From Diploptera punctata (lineage: Eukaryota; Arthropoda; Insecta; Blattodea; Blaberidae): a DNA stretch of 64,000 nt. The translations under genes and the position numbers were made by a program. The DNA lies in NCBI GenBank assembly GCA_030220185.1, contig JASPKZ010001241.1:1912001-1976000 (forward strand), in the 5' to 3' direction. The notes beneath the pieces were generated by a model. The model was not told where the DNA came from, made no database searches, and saw nothing but the letters and a program-made list of their open reading frames with translations. Shown in pieces: positions 11,470-21,809 of this stretch; positions within the stretch are counted from its first letter, which is position 1; every line of letters begins with the position of its first letter.

Positions 11470-12545
11470 TCTAAATCCTTAAAATAGTTTTCAACATTAT
11501 AGTGAAAAGCATTTATCTTCACTCGTTTTCTGTAATTTTGCTCGCCCTAAAACTTCCCTTTGATGTCTGTTACGCAACATAAAAAGAAATTTCACTGGCG
11601 TTCACAGCTTCCCAGGTCACAGAAGGAGTTAGAAAATTGGCGTATTTTTGCACCATCAATTATTTATAACATTGCAGTCTGTACTTCCCTCCGCACGGAG
11701 GCTCCACCTCTTTAGCAGGTACCGATCCTTTTGTTCAGGAAATTTTTTTAAGTTTTCCCTAATGATTTCAAAACTTTTGCTTTGATTTTCGCCCAGTTTT
11801 CTTCATGTCTTACTCTTTTCCTCTCCATTTGTTTGAAAGTAGTTGGAAAGATCTCTTTTCTTCTTCTCTACTTCCAGGACATACTCTTTCATCATCTGTA
11901 GTGGAGTATAGAGCATAGCGCTTCTTACCATTCTCAGGTATGTAATCAGAGTCTTTCTCACTATCATCCGAGATCAAAAGATTGTTCTTTTTCTCTTATT
12001 ATAAGTCACCAGTAAATATTTGTTTCTTATTGGCATTACTATCAGCTGGAGTTGACATAGTTCCATTGTTTTCATACCGGGTAGTAAGGGTACCCTGCCC
12101 AGCAAGTTCTGTCCTATCACAATCATTAATTCCAGCACTGACCTCTTCACATAACACAACTTCACTTGACCGAGGCTCGTGAATTTCAACGGCTTGCCTC
12201 ATCACAAGCTCCCATACTTCAACTGACATAGCGGACATACATATTTGTTCAAGAATTTTATTTTCACCTGTCTCAGATTACTGTACGATGCAAGGTTGCA
12301 TCTCCAGACGGCCTTTCGTAATCAACGCTTCGGTCTCCTCGCTTCTTTCGGTGTTATTTACACGACTGTTTACAGGTTTCTTCGTTAATATAGTGTGGGT
12401 TACTTCAGGATACCAAAATTCTGTATTTCTGGTATCCCTAAGAAAACCAGTGGCATCCATACGATTCTTTAATACAGACGTAGGAATTCTATGCTGGAAG
12501 AACCTTAAAAATACCCATCTGCAACAGAATGCAGACAACATTATA
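11470..12545 (-). pseudogene. Decayed protein-coding repeat, class uncertain
   Basis: Minus-strand frames run through several hundred bases with few stops. Pieces include 'NNLLISDDSEKDSDYIPENG' (about 11990-11935), 'RHEENWAKIKAKVLKSLGKT' (about 11815-11755), then a cysteine block 'EPPCGGKYRLQC' (about 11700-11660). Upstream frames are 11999-12238 and 12278-12541. The order acidic 'SD..SDYIPE' segment, basic 'ENW' segment and PPCG-x-K/C-x-C resembles a multi-copy insect protein family I have seen but cannot name, possibly a transposase-like gene. Two adjacent stops and frameshifts show that it is dead. The family claim is from memory. Confidence 0.4.
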
Positions 12546-12559
12546 ATGTTTTATTGAAT

Positions 12560-12739
12560 ACCTAATAGTTTTTTTTGTAAGGCTATTTATTTCAAAATTT
12601 TACAATAATTTTCAAGGAGTTGATCTTATCTCATTGAACGTAATAATTAACAAGTTCCTCAATTTCTCTATGTTGTACTAACCAACTATGACTGGTTTTT
12701 GCAAGACACTTAAACAATTTACTTCGCTTAGTAATACCT

Positions 12740-12804
<65 letters not shown>

Positions 12805-13587
12805 GTCGTATCAGTAAATTAAATCCGCTAGTTCTTGTAAAATTCATTATTTCCCTTTATTTTATTAAAAAAGGTTTTAAATGATACATAAAGAATTGAT
12901 GTCTTACCTACAGCATTTCAGTCTAAACAAAGGACAGCTAATTGACATGTTATAAGGAAAACCAACATAAGTAAGAAAATATTGGCAAGAAATCAAAATG
13001 TAATTATAGCAATCTAGCTAATAATGACATAACTCCAAATGTGTCAACAACAAGTAATTAGTTTCATGTAATCCCTGAAATTAAAAAACACTTGTTTTCA
13101 AGTTGTTTTTTATGATTACAGTACTGCAATCTAAGATGGAGGAATAATCACGTAGTTGTATCGTTTTTCGTGACACTTCTAGCATCTAACCATGGCCTGA
13201 ATTATCACAAAGATGTCACTAGTTTTGAAAACTGAGAAGGCAACTAGTTCCAATTCTAAAAAGACACAGTGAGTTGTGATGGCGATGACATTAAACTAAA
13301 CTTAGAACACTTTTCAAGTAAAAAATGGATGAAATTTTACAATTAGTTGAGTCATAACAAAAAACACCTTTTTTCCCTTCAACGCTTTGGCTTATTCCTT
13401 CACGAAATTTCATTCTATAAAATTCTATCCTAAGTGCCCTTCATAAAGAATTTAAAACACTAATTGGTTATAAAAATATTCGCAAAGGAAGAACATTTAT
13501 TTTCATTTAATTATTTTTAGTCATTATATTCAACAATTTTAGTTGTCTTTTTTTCCCGAAGCTACTATATAGTTAACAACAGATACG
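12560..13587. other. No gene seen; contains (AAT)n tract
   Basis: AT-rich DNA with a (TAA)n microsatellite at about 12747-12804. I see no LINE blocks or tRNA-like promoter. Confidence 0.5.
12747..12804. repeat. (AAT)n microsatellite
   Basis: About 19 uninterrupted AAT units. Confidence 0.95.
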
Positions 13588-13805
13588 TATTGTAGACTGC
13601 GATGGGCTTGACATATGGATCGATGAAATAACGGCATCAAACACAGAATGAAAACCCCAAGTAATGAGGCCAAGAATGAGATCTGAGAATAACATTAACC
13701 ATGATTTGAGGGAGGTGAATTATACTGGAAATGACCGGAGGCAATTAGCCGAGGATAAGGATGCATAGACAACTAATGTCCGCACACCCGTGAATATATT
13801 TTGTA
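13588..13805 (+). pseudogene. LINE-C 3'-terminal fragment
   Basis: It retains 'RLRWA.HM' ('tagactgcgatgggcttgac'), a GKP-like block, 'MRSENNINHDLREVNYTGND' (13676-13735) and 'QLAEDKDA'. This matches the C-terminus MRWENNINYDLREVDYTGND at 17131. It is 5'-truncated and frame-broken. Confidence 0.75.
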
Positions 13806-13809
13806 TTTG

Positions 13810-14630
13810 CTAGTGGATTAATTACAGATTGGCAGCGAAAAAAATGCAATGTTAATATATTCTTACCTTGCCTATATATCTCTCTTGTAGATAATATATC
13901 TCTCACTACTCAGACTGGTGTTTTCCACTTCGCCCTTTTTCAACCAATCAGCGTCTAAACCCATACCGCTTGAACTTGCGTTGTTATCGCCAGAAAAAAC
14001 TTGCTACACATTAAGCAATAAAAACAATATTGATGTAATTGAACTCCTTCCAAATTTAAAATTAATTAATGTGATTACGAGGAAACCCCAATCAATCTGA
14101 CTGGGATATTTTATTATTAAATTCTAGCGCGTACGCAGTACGACTAATTTTTTTCGCTTCCAAGATGTAGTCAGTTATTGGCACATGTTTCCTTATGGGA
14201 CTTATAAAGTATAAAATTACTTCTTACAATATTATGTTGTTAAAAATGTTCATTTTCAAATACCACAAAAACTACACTTTCCAGTTATCCTATTTAATAT
14301 TTTTTCTAACTGATATTCAAAATTACCACACTCTCGTTCGTTGTAATTATCCTCTAAAATAATTTAAATTATGCCATAACATCTTCCTCTGAACATAACA
14401 TCTCGTGAATTGCCATCTCCGGCTCCCGGAAAGAGAATAACCAACCACAGGAAATCCGGGGCTGCCGAATTGTAGAACAGTTTAAGAGAAATATAATGCA
14501 TATTTGATTTAATTATAATCGATTTAAGAAAAATAGTTACAATTAAATACATTTATTTATAGATTAAATGATATTTTGACGTTTATCTATATATATACGA
14601 GTATGTGTATGTATTAATTGGTGGGTATTA
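13810..14630. other. No recognisable gene
   Basis: AT-rich; open frames at 13918-14100 and 14364-14552 have no recognisable content. Confidence 0.4.
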
Positions 14631-14637
14631 ATATTAG

Positions 14638-14639
14638 TA

Positions 14640-14695
<56 letters not shown>

Positions 14696-14793
14696 GATAA
14701 TGATAATGATAATGATAATGATAATGATAATGATAATGATAATTATAATTATGATTATGATGATGATGATGGTGGTGATGGTGATGGTGATGG

Positions 14794-14824
<31 letters not shown>

Positions 14825-14845
14825 GGTGGTGGTGATGGTGATGGT

Positions 14846-14902
<57 letters not shown>
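14638..14902. repeat. Compound microsatellite: (AAT)n, (AATGAT)n, (GATGGT)n, (GGT)n, (AAT)n
   Basis: The run starts as TAA units, changes to alternating TGATAA, then TGATGG and GGT, then returns to TAA. Any open frame here encodes only Asn/Asp/Gly or Met/Ile/Val strings. The pattern continues after the SINE-A copy, at 15170-15284. Confidence 0.95.
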
Positions 14903-14903
<1 letters not shown>

Positions 14904-15165
14904 GATCCATAGTAATTCTGCCTGAGGGCCGGTCTTTGCAGCTTTACTAGGGAATTATAGATGCGGTAGTTTCCCGTTGCTTTTCACACCGTGAAGGATG
15001 ATGATGATAATGGTAGGACGATTTTCGGGAACGTTTCCTGACATTTGTCTTACAGGTGAGGAAAAACCGCGAAAAAACCTCACCGAGGAGCCTGTCCAGA
15101 CCGGGAATCGAACCCGGGCCCGCTGCGTGACAAGGCAGCACGCTACCTCGAGACCACAGCGGTGG
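14904..15165 (-). mobile_element. SINE-A inserted in a microsatellite
   Basis: Minus-strand SINE-A with an intact-looking tRNA-like head: 'ccaccgctgtggtctcgagg' start at 15165, box B 'cgggttcgattccc' near 15110. Its 'tcctcacctgtaagacaaatgt' block and tail are present, but the tail hairpin is altered (Ctgcctgagggccgg on the plus strand). Microsatellite units flank both sides, so a target duplication cannot be told from the repeat. Confidence 0.85.
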
Positions 15166-15169
15166 AAAT

Positions 15170-15284
15170 ATAATAATGATGGTGATGGTGATGTTGATGG
15201 TGATGGTGATGATGATGATAATGATAATGATGATAATAATAATAACAATAATACTAATAATACTAATAATAATACTACTGTATT
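15170..15284. repeat. Compound microsatellite, continuation
   Basis: GATGGT units grade into ATGATA and then AAT/ACT units; it mirrors the composition left of SINE-A at 14638-14902. Confidence 0.9.
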
Positions 15285-15289
15285 ATTTA

Positions 15290-15960
15290 GCAGGTTTCAC
15301 AGTATCTTCCTGCGCCCAATTAATGTACTGTCTCTCTCCTCCACATCCCTCCGTCATTCCAATCTCCATCGCGTAATCCTTTTCCCCTCGTGTTGCTCAT
15401 AACACCATCAATCCACGTAATTTTTGGCCGTCTTCTTCTACCAAGTAACATCCATTCTAGTGTTCGTCTTGGGAATCTGTCTTCTGTCATTCTTTTTTAC
15501 ATGACCACAATATTTAAATGCTTTTTAATAAAATCCATAATATTTAAGTTTGAATAATCATATTTTGTTTATTTACACTATTTCCTATAGAAATTCCAGC
15601 TAAATGCCTCCAAAAATCAAATTATGCAGAATTTAATTAACTAATTGTTCTAGATTTTAATTCACATGTTTATGCTCCTGGATTAAAAATCTCCTGATCT
15701 TCCAGGTTGGGGATTGACGTATCAGGCTAGCTCAATGTTCATTTTAAAAATATGTACAATACCAAGAAGACTCATACATAAAATGCCGGACGGATTTAAT
15801 AAACTACGGAAGATGCTAAGAAAAAAAGGACTGTTTTTCTAGGAACGTGGAATGTACAAGGGAACAGAAAGAAAACTGGGGAAATTAATAATAATATACT
15901 GTTATTGTTATTTTTATTATTACTTTTACAATGTTTTGTATATACGAGTAAAAAGTAGAG
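15290..15960. other. No gene assigned; possible LINE tail
   Basis: The 15280-15500 part has a T/C-rich, LINE-tail-like look on the minus strand, but I could not anchor it to a family. The remainder is AT-rich with no recognisable content. Confidence 0.35.
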
Positions 15961-15969
15961 CTTCTTCTT

Positions 15970-16390
15970 CTTCTTCATTTCATGTGATAGGCCTAGCGGT
16001 CTGTTACGGTCTCAATCCAAAGTTTGAAGTGTCTGCCCAATTTTCTCTCGCCTAGTGATGTGGTATTCTTGTTTTGCTCATTCTTCTTACGTGAGATTTA
16101 CAATTGTTTCCGTATTTTTTGCACATATTCAACGATTGATTATGTTTGCAATTCTTTGAGAATCTCAGAATTTCATTTTATGGTTTGTTCTTGTGCAACC
16201 TGCAGTACGTCTCATAAAATTCATTTCTGCCGCAGTTAGTCTTTGTTCATCTACACTGCGAATTTTCCAGGCCTCACTGCCTTAACATAATATGGGCCTG
16301 TCCAGTGTTTTATAAATTTTAGTTCGTGTGTGTTGCTTTACTGTGTCTGGCTTGAAAATATTACTTATAATTCCTGTTACTCTGTAAAAG
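15970..16390 (-). pseudogene. LINE-F remnant, C-terminal part
   Basis: The minus strand gives a LINE tail in broken frames: 'LKIYKTLDRPILC' region (16325-16270), 'QRLTAAEMNFMRRTAGCTRT' (16260-16190), then 'KSHVRRMSKTRIPHH' (about 16115-16060) and a 'RP..TDR' end. The order 'YKTLxxPxLxYGSExW ... TAAEMxFMRRTAGxT ... HVxRM' is a common post-RT region in insect endonuclease-RT LINEs. It is the same broad lineage as 35030-35745. No RT core remains. Confidence 0.7.
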
Positions 16391-16648
16391 TATAACTAAG
16401 TGTGTATATTTGGGCCTATAATTTATAAATTAGTCATTTGTATACTTAATGTACAATATATTGTTATCTGTATTTTGTAGACTTGTGTTATCTAATATAG
16501 AATATTCGTACATGTTGTTAGAAAAGTTTGTGTGCGATTTACTATTTATAGTATAAAAGCCCTCTTCGGGGAGTTCGTTTAACTTTAAGGCCCGGGTGAC
16601 GTATGTCATTTTAAAAACTACCTACAATGTGAGAGGTTCAATTTGCTT

Positions 16649-16983
16649 CCATAGTAATTCTGCCCGAAGGCAGGTCCTTCACTGCAATCATAGCATTTTC
16701 ATGCTATGCTTGCAGCTTTACTAGGGAATTGTGTAGGTGTGGTAGCTTCCCGTTGCTTTCCACACCGATGAAGGATGATGATGATAATGATAAGGTTGAT
16801 GGTGAAGATGACGGTCATATGATTTCGGGGACCGTTTGGCCTTAAAGTTTTCCTCACATTTGTCTTACAGGTGAGGAAAAACCCCGATAAAAGCCTCACC
16901 CAGAAAAACTGCCCCGACGGGGATCGAACCCGGGCCCGCTTCGTGACAAGGCAGCACGCTACCTCGAGACCACAGCGGTGGAC
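16649..16983 (-). mobile_element. SINE-A, full-length, with 12-bp target duplication
   Basis: A complete minus-strand copy. The tRNA-like head lies at the right end (box B 'gttcgatccc' region, 16917-16930), the central ATC-rich block at 16770-16800, and the tail 'cagtgaaggacctgc' near 16670. The last carries a perfect CTGCC-TTCG-GGCAG hairpin at 16661-16674. The copy is flanked by 'ttcaatttgctt' at 16637-16648 and 16984-16995, an exact 12-bp target-site duplication, so the ends are well defined. Confidence 0.92.
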
Positions 16984-17039
16984 TTCAATTTGCTTAATGG
17001 ATTGAAATTGTTATTATTATTATTGTTATTATTGTTACT

Positions 17040-17826
17040 TATTTACTTACTCACTGGCACTATCGAACCCGTAGGTTCATGACCGCGGGGACATAAGCTC
17101 TCCAAATATCCCGATCCTGAGCTAATATTTTCAATCATTCCCTGTATAATCTACTTCCCTCAAATCATAGTTAATGTTGTTCTCCCACCTCATTCTTGGT
17201 CCACCAACTGGGCGTTTTCCCTCTGGCTTTCCTACAAGAAGTTTCCATGCACGTCTTTCATTCCCCATACACGCAACATGTCCTGCCCATCGCAGTCTAC
17301 GAGACTTAACTGTTCTTATTATATCTGGCTTCCTATAAAGACCATGTAGTTCATTGTTATGTAGGAATTCAGCCACGTCCTCAAAATTTCCCTCATTTGT
17401 CATTGGCTGTCCATTTCCATTATATGATGTATTTCTACGTGTGACCATATATTTAGTTTTATTGATATTTACTTCCAGTCCTAAGTTCTTAGTGTTACTC
17501 AATAGTGTGTCCTTTAGTATCTCCTCACTCTCGGCCAACAATACATCATCAGCATAAACTAACAGTTTATTAATACCATTCAGTTGTAAGCCTTCCTCAT
17601 TCTCTAAAGATTTAATGGCATGCTCTAGTACAAAATTAGATAGTAGAGGAGATAGTGCATCTCCTTGCTTCAACCCATTCTGGGTTTCAAAAGTGTCCGA
17701 AAACTGTTTGCCTACACGCACCGTACTCTTTGTGCCATTTAGACACATTCGTATAAGTCTAACTAACTTTTTAGGAATTCCGAACTCCAGCAGGATACTA
17801 TATAACTTCTCCCTCTTAATTGAATC
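17040..17826 (-). pseudogene. LINE-C copy with RT core and an internal deletion
   Basis: The minus strand encodes part of a LINE RT: 'REKLYSILLEFGIPKKLV', 'NGLKQGDALSPLLSNFVLEH' (motif B), 'KLLVYADDVLLAESEE' (motif C with intact YADD) and 'LGLEVNINKTKYMVTR' (motif D). The frame then jumps from 'NEGNFEDVAEF' straight to 'LHNNELHGLYRKPDIIRTVK', skipping the roughly 100 residues present at 58285-58600. It ends with KPEGKRPVGGPRMRWENN. The deletion is in frame, so a continuous frame survives from 17826 to about 17131. Motif A and the endonuclease are missing upstream. Confidence 0.9.
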
Positions 17827-17848
17827 ATTATTGTCATTATTGTTATTA

Positions 17849-17913
<65 letters not shown>
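17826..17913. repeat. (ATT)n microsatellite at the truncated LINE-C boundary
   Basis: About 28 units. In the LINE-C reading frame it reads as a run of Asn, fused by chance to the RT fragment. Confidence 0.95.
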
Positions 17914-17914
<1 letters not shown>

Positions 17915-17915
<1 letters not shown>

Positions 17916-18599
17916 TGCTAAACTCAAGGCAGAATACCATATGTATATGTTGAATATTTTTTAAATTCTAAAACAAATTTCTCCAATTATCTAAAATTTC
18001 ACCTGAAATTGCATTTAATCTATTTGCTAGTTATTTATCGTTTGTTTACACAAATGAGCTCATTTTGTTCGTGTAAGAAGATTAAATGTTACTACATGTT
18101 TGAAAGCTAAAGCGACTTCGCTATGAACTTCACACTTCTCTTACACACTTAGTAATTTATTATATCATGTTGTACGATATGCATATTTATTACTACATCA
18201 GCAACAAAATGCTTTGAGAAAAAGCTCAGTGAAATGTGATAATGAATTGTTTCATTACAAACTGTCTACTTTGAATTCAAATTATGTATTTACGATATTA
18301 GAGGATGCGGCATAATTCAGTTAAACACTGCACATGTTTGAAATGACAATAATCAGATTGGTTAAAACTGGGGTTTCAGTACGGGACCTCCAGAATATAA
18401 TCTCAAACACCATGATATCTGAAACTCGATATTGTGTGGTGAAGGATATTAATATATACTTACTTTATTTTATTATATATTATTTCAATTTTATTATATT
18501 CCATGTTTTTGTTGATTTTAGCTAGTATTAGATCACTTCACCGTTGTCTTTTGTTTAGTCTATGTTTCAATAATATTTTAAAATTGTAATATGTATGCT
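17915..18599. other. No recognisable gene
   Basis: AT-rich. The right part (from about 18540) may already be LINE-B 3' untranslated sequence, judging by the hairpin that follows, but has no coding blocks. Confidence 0.4.
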
Positions 18600-18685
18600 A
18601 TTTTTGTATAATTTCACTATTCGCTTGTTGAGTAGAAGAGAATGCCTTATGGCCTTAACTCTGCCAGCTAAAATAAAACATTATT

Positions 18686-18728
<43 letters not shown>

Positions 18729-18735
18729 TTATTAT
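18600..18735 (+). mobile_element. LINE-B 3' end with terminal hairpin and (ATT)n tail
   Basis: 'aatgccttatggcctt' (18641-18656) is the inner hairpin of the LINE-B 3' end, followed by 'aactctgccagctaaaataaaaca' split as in other copies and a (TTA)n tail at 18680-18735. Only the last few hundred bases of the element, at most, are present; the 5' limit is unclear. Confidence 0.75.
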
Positions 18736-18754
18736 ATAATGAAAAATACTGGAA

Positions 18755-18965
18755 ATAAGCTCTCGATACATTCATATCTTAGCTAATATTTTCCGAGCAT
18801 CTGTTGTATAATCTACTTCCTTCAAATCATGGCTAATGTCATTCTTCCACTTCGTTCTGGATGTTTTCCCTCTGGTTTTCATACAATATGTTTCCATGCC
18901 TCTTACAGCATTTTCCATGGACTTCCTGATGTAGTTACCTCTTGGAAAAACGATTGGGGCAAAAT
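18755..18965 (-). pseudogene. LINE-C 3' fragment
   Basis: The minus strand gives 'KWKNDISHDLKEVDYTTDAR' and 'KILAKI', matching the family C-terminus 'RWENNINYDLREVDYTGND.KTLAQ', plus a degraded GK-rich block. The 3' sequence 'agctctcgatacattc' matches other LINE-C ends. It is an old remnant. Confidence 0.7.
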
Positions 18966-18969
18966 TTAT

Positions 18970-19520
18970 CTTGATGAAACCAAAGTCCGCGTTCCTTGAG
19001 GGTTGTGTTTTACAGTGAAAGATCATTACTTTTTCAATCAAGCTTTTTTTCTTATTACCTTCTATCTGTTGGGCCTAGTATAAATAAACTGTATATACTA
19101 TTTTAATTTCTTACGAGGATCTTCCGTCAATTACAAGAACAACTAGAACAATAATTGAACAATTGTAAAACTGTACATATCCCGTGATATACCATTGCTG
19201 AAACACGGGTGTTGTAGCATTTACGTAAATAAAAAAAAATGTCATCGTACCAAAATACCTTTTCACAATATGCATAGGAGAGATTAGATTTGTATTATGT
19301 TGGCCTATCATAATATCTTAAAATGTTGTATATTTAGTGATTGTGGGAGATACTCAATATTATAAACTGCATTACATACAAAATAGGACGATCGTGTAAA
19401 ATTGTGTCTTCCCTCCATTGCCGCAGGACATATGCAGTCATTTACCAGTTAATAGGTCCTACTTGAATAAAATTATCCCACATCGCTCATTTAATGTATT
19501 CGGGTCATTATCATGACTCT
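18970..19520. other. No recognisable gene
   Basis: AT-rich sequence without LINE blocks or a repeat partner that I could find. Confidence 0.4.
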
Positions 19521-19523
19521 CGG

Positions 19524-19727
19524 GGCACGCCGTAGCGTAGTGGTTAAGGCACTGCGCTACAAGCTGGAAGGTCTGGAGTTCAAGTCCCGGTGGGTTCAGG
19601 ATTTTTAAACTGACCCAAACCTTCTGGCGGCACTATGGCCCTGGGGTCGACTCAGCCTCTAACGGACGCTTGTTCTGGGGGTAATGGCGGCCGTCACGCA
19701 GGGCTGACAACCCGGCTGACAGACATT
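19524..19727 (+). mobile_element. SINE-C 5' part, split by LINE-B
   Basis: tRNA-like head 'cgtagcgtagtggttaaggc' (box A, 19532-19551) and 'gttcaagtcccgg' (box B, about 19578). The body is 'ctggggtcgactcagcctct' and 'ggcggccgtcacgcagggct'. It stops at 'cccggctgaca'. The missing 3' part, 'gccttaacctcttactaccc', is found 2 kb downstream at 21731-21790. Alignment to the uninterrupted copy at 26114-26397 shows both parts belong to one SINE. Confidence 0.85.
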
Positions 19728-20785
19728 ATCTAAAGCCCTGGAACATATTGTACATAAGCAAATCACTGAATATCTCCAAGAAAATCACCTCCTTGATCCT
19801 TATCAATCCGGCTTTAGATCTGGTCATAGCACAACCACAGCTTTGCTAAAAATTACCGAAGATATTCGTGAAGCCGTGGACAGACGTCAATTGACTCCTT
19901 TAACCTTACTTGACTCCAGCAAAGCTATTGACACAGTAGACCACGACCTACTTATGATAAAGCTCAAGCACCTACATTTGTCTGACAGCGCTGTATCCTG
20001 GTTCGACTCATACCTGCACGGTCGTCAACAATACGTTTCATTAAACTCTAGGTCTTCGTCTTGGCGTAACGTGCCGGCTGAGGTCCCCCAGGGCAGTGTT
20101 CTCGGATCTCTTCTTTTCTCAATCTACATAAATGATTTGCCAACTGTACTAAAGCACTGCCGTTATCACCTCTATGCTGATGATCTCCAAATTTACCTAC
20201 ATTCACCTCCTCATTCTCTCTATAACAGCTTGACGAAAATGAATGACGATCTCATATCCATTTTTAACTGGTCTTCAAGTATCGGTCTAAATCTAAATCC
20301 TAACAAGTCGCAAGTAATTCTAATGGGGCAACAAAGACTGCTTACAACCTTTGACATATCTACACTTCCAAACATTACTATAAATAATATAATTATCCCT
20401 TATTCGTCTTCAGTAATAGATCTTGGACTACATCTAGACGCAAATTTAACCTGACAAACACAAGTGAAACACATATGTAAAAAGACTTTCTCCATCTTAC
20501 ATTATCTTAGACGTTTAAAGAATTTTCTCCCAGTTTCGTTAAAACAAATCCTAGTGCAGAATCTTGTGTTACCACACTTCGATTATTGTGACATTATATA
20601 TAATGATCTGAACTATGCCTTGTCGCAGAGACTGCAGCGTGTTCATAATGCTTGCGTTCGATTCATTTTCAATATCCGCCGTTATGACCATATTTCCGAA
20701 CACTTTAATAACCTCTCTTGGCTCCGTCTTACTGACAGACGTAAATTGCACTCTCTTTCACTACTTTTCAAGCTTCTGAATTCCT

Positions 20786-21127
20786 CCCGCGCCGTAGCTG
20801 AGCGGTTAAGGTAGGAAGCCTTGGCGCAGAGCTACGGGACTTGCGCTGGTTCGAGTCTCCATGGGGGAAGAAATTTTCTCATGGATTTCGGCCAGTATGG
20901 GACCGGTGCCCACCCAGCATCGTGAGGCAATTGGGTAGCTACAATAAGTAGCGGCTCCAGGTTGAGGAACCAGCTATAACGGCTGGGGGACTCGACGTGC
21001 TAACCACATGTCACCCCTACACTGGCTGTTGATCATCTACCTCTGTGATTGACACATGTGGATGTGAAGGGCCAGCAGCCGGCTGGTAAAAGGGCAACCG
21101 CTGAAAAGTGGAAAGACCCTCAATCGG
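20786..21127 (+). mobile_element. SINE-B, full-length, with 7-bp target duplication
   Basis: It is near-identical to 8619-8965. Box A is 'gtagctgagcggttaaggta' and box B 'ggttcgagtctcc'. The copy interrupts the LINE-B codons between 'LLFKLLNSS' and the downstream 'YLPGIQI'-equivalent. It is flanked by 'aattcct' at 20779-20785 and 21128-21134. Confidence 0.92.
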
Positions 21128-21524
21128 AATTCCTACATTCCTACTTACCTGGCATCCAGATTTGAGAAGTTATCCTCCTACCACAATATTGACACTAGGT
21201 CACAAGATAGCAGTCTGCTAACAATTCCTCTTCATAGCACGTCCTCCTATTCTACTTCCTTCACAGTAGCTCTGCTCGCTCCTGGAATCTCCTTCCTCAA
21301 GATATCAGGGGTTGCCGCACACTTGGCACCTTTACGTCACGCTTATACAGTTACCTGTTGTCTAATAATTAATTTTTCTCTATTTATTTAATTTTATACT
21401 ATGTCATTAATCTTTTCCTCGTTTTTTATATATCTTGTACATATTATATATTTAATTCGTTAAATTTAGAGTAAATCAAAATACATTATAAATGTTAATT
21501 GTATTGTATTCATAACTTGTAATC

Positions 21525-21560
<36 letters not shown>
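21525..21560. repeat. (AT)n tract in LINE-B 3' UTR
   Basis: Alternating TA run with a single C interruption, upstream of the 3' hairpin. A comparable (AT)n lies in the same place in the copy at 60310-60985. Confidence 0.9.
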
Positions 21561-21565
<5 letters not shown>

Positions 21566-21606
21566 TTGTAATTTAGATTTAAGACTTTTCTTTTGTATTT
21601 TTTTAA

Positions 21607-21654
21607 ACCTGGTTGAGTGGTAGACAAGGCCTTAATGCCTTAACTCTGCCAGGT
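21607..21654 (+). other. LINE-B 3'-terminal two-stem structure
   Basis: The outer stem is 'acctgg' paired with 'ccaggt'. The inner hairpin is 'aaggc-cttaat-gcctt'-like, with loop TTAA/T. The same architecture occurs at 18622-18669, 46754-46798, 53286-53330 and 60925-60970. Such 3' stem-loops are the RT recognition site in L2-type LINEs (UnaL2). Confidence 0.75.
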
Positions 21655-21664
21655 GAAATAAAGC

Positions 21665-21706
<42 letters not shown>

Positions 21707-21707
<1 letters not shown>

Positions 21708-21800
21708 AAGTGCCGATTGTCCAGAAAACGTTGGAGCCTTAACCTCTTACTACCCCAAGGGCCTCCTGAGGCCTTTTTAGTGGGACTACTTTACTTTACT
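21707..21800 (+). mobile_element. SINE-C 3' part
   Basis: 'gccttaacctcttactaccc' and 'gggcctcctgaggcc' followed by 'ttactttacttt' correspond to the 3' end of SINE-C as seen, reversed, at 26114-26180. It is the continuation of 19524-19727. Confidence 0.8.
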
Positions 21801-21809
21801 TTCATCATG

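Larger units (their letters stand above)
19727..21706 (+). pseudogene. LINE-B copy: RT domain through 3' terminus
   Basis: A 5'-truncated LINE beginning inside the RT ('SKALEHIVHKQITEYLQENH'). It continues with 'DPYQSGFRSGHSTTTALLKI', motif A 'LTLLDSSKAIDTVDHDLL' (usual FDFSKAFD changed to DSSKAID), motif B 'VPQGSVLGSLLFSIYINDL', motif C 'HLYADDLQIYLH' (intact YADD), motif D 'IGLNLNPNKSQVILMG' and 'LVLPHFDYCDIIYNDL'. A stop at 20452 splits the frame; reading resumes at 20464. SINE-B interrupts it at 20786-21127. The tail encodes WN.LP-like remnants and ends in a 3' hairpin (21607-21654) plus (ATT)n. YADD with a 3' stem-loop and microsatellite tail fits a CR1/L2-type element. Confidence 0.92.

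Noticed and set aside
14618..14950. 110-codon Asn/Asp/Gly frame and its Met/Ile/Val partner
   Set aside because: Pure microsatellite translation.
17131..17940. 269-codon minus-strand frame with a long Asn run
   Set aside because: The Asn run is the (ATT)n microsatellite read in frame. The rest is a truncated LINE-C RT fragment lacking a start and motif A, so it is not a gene.
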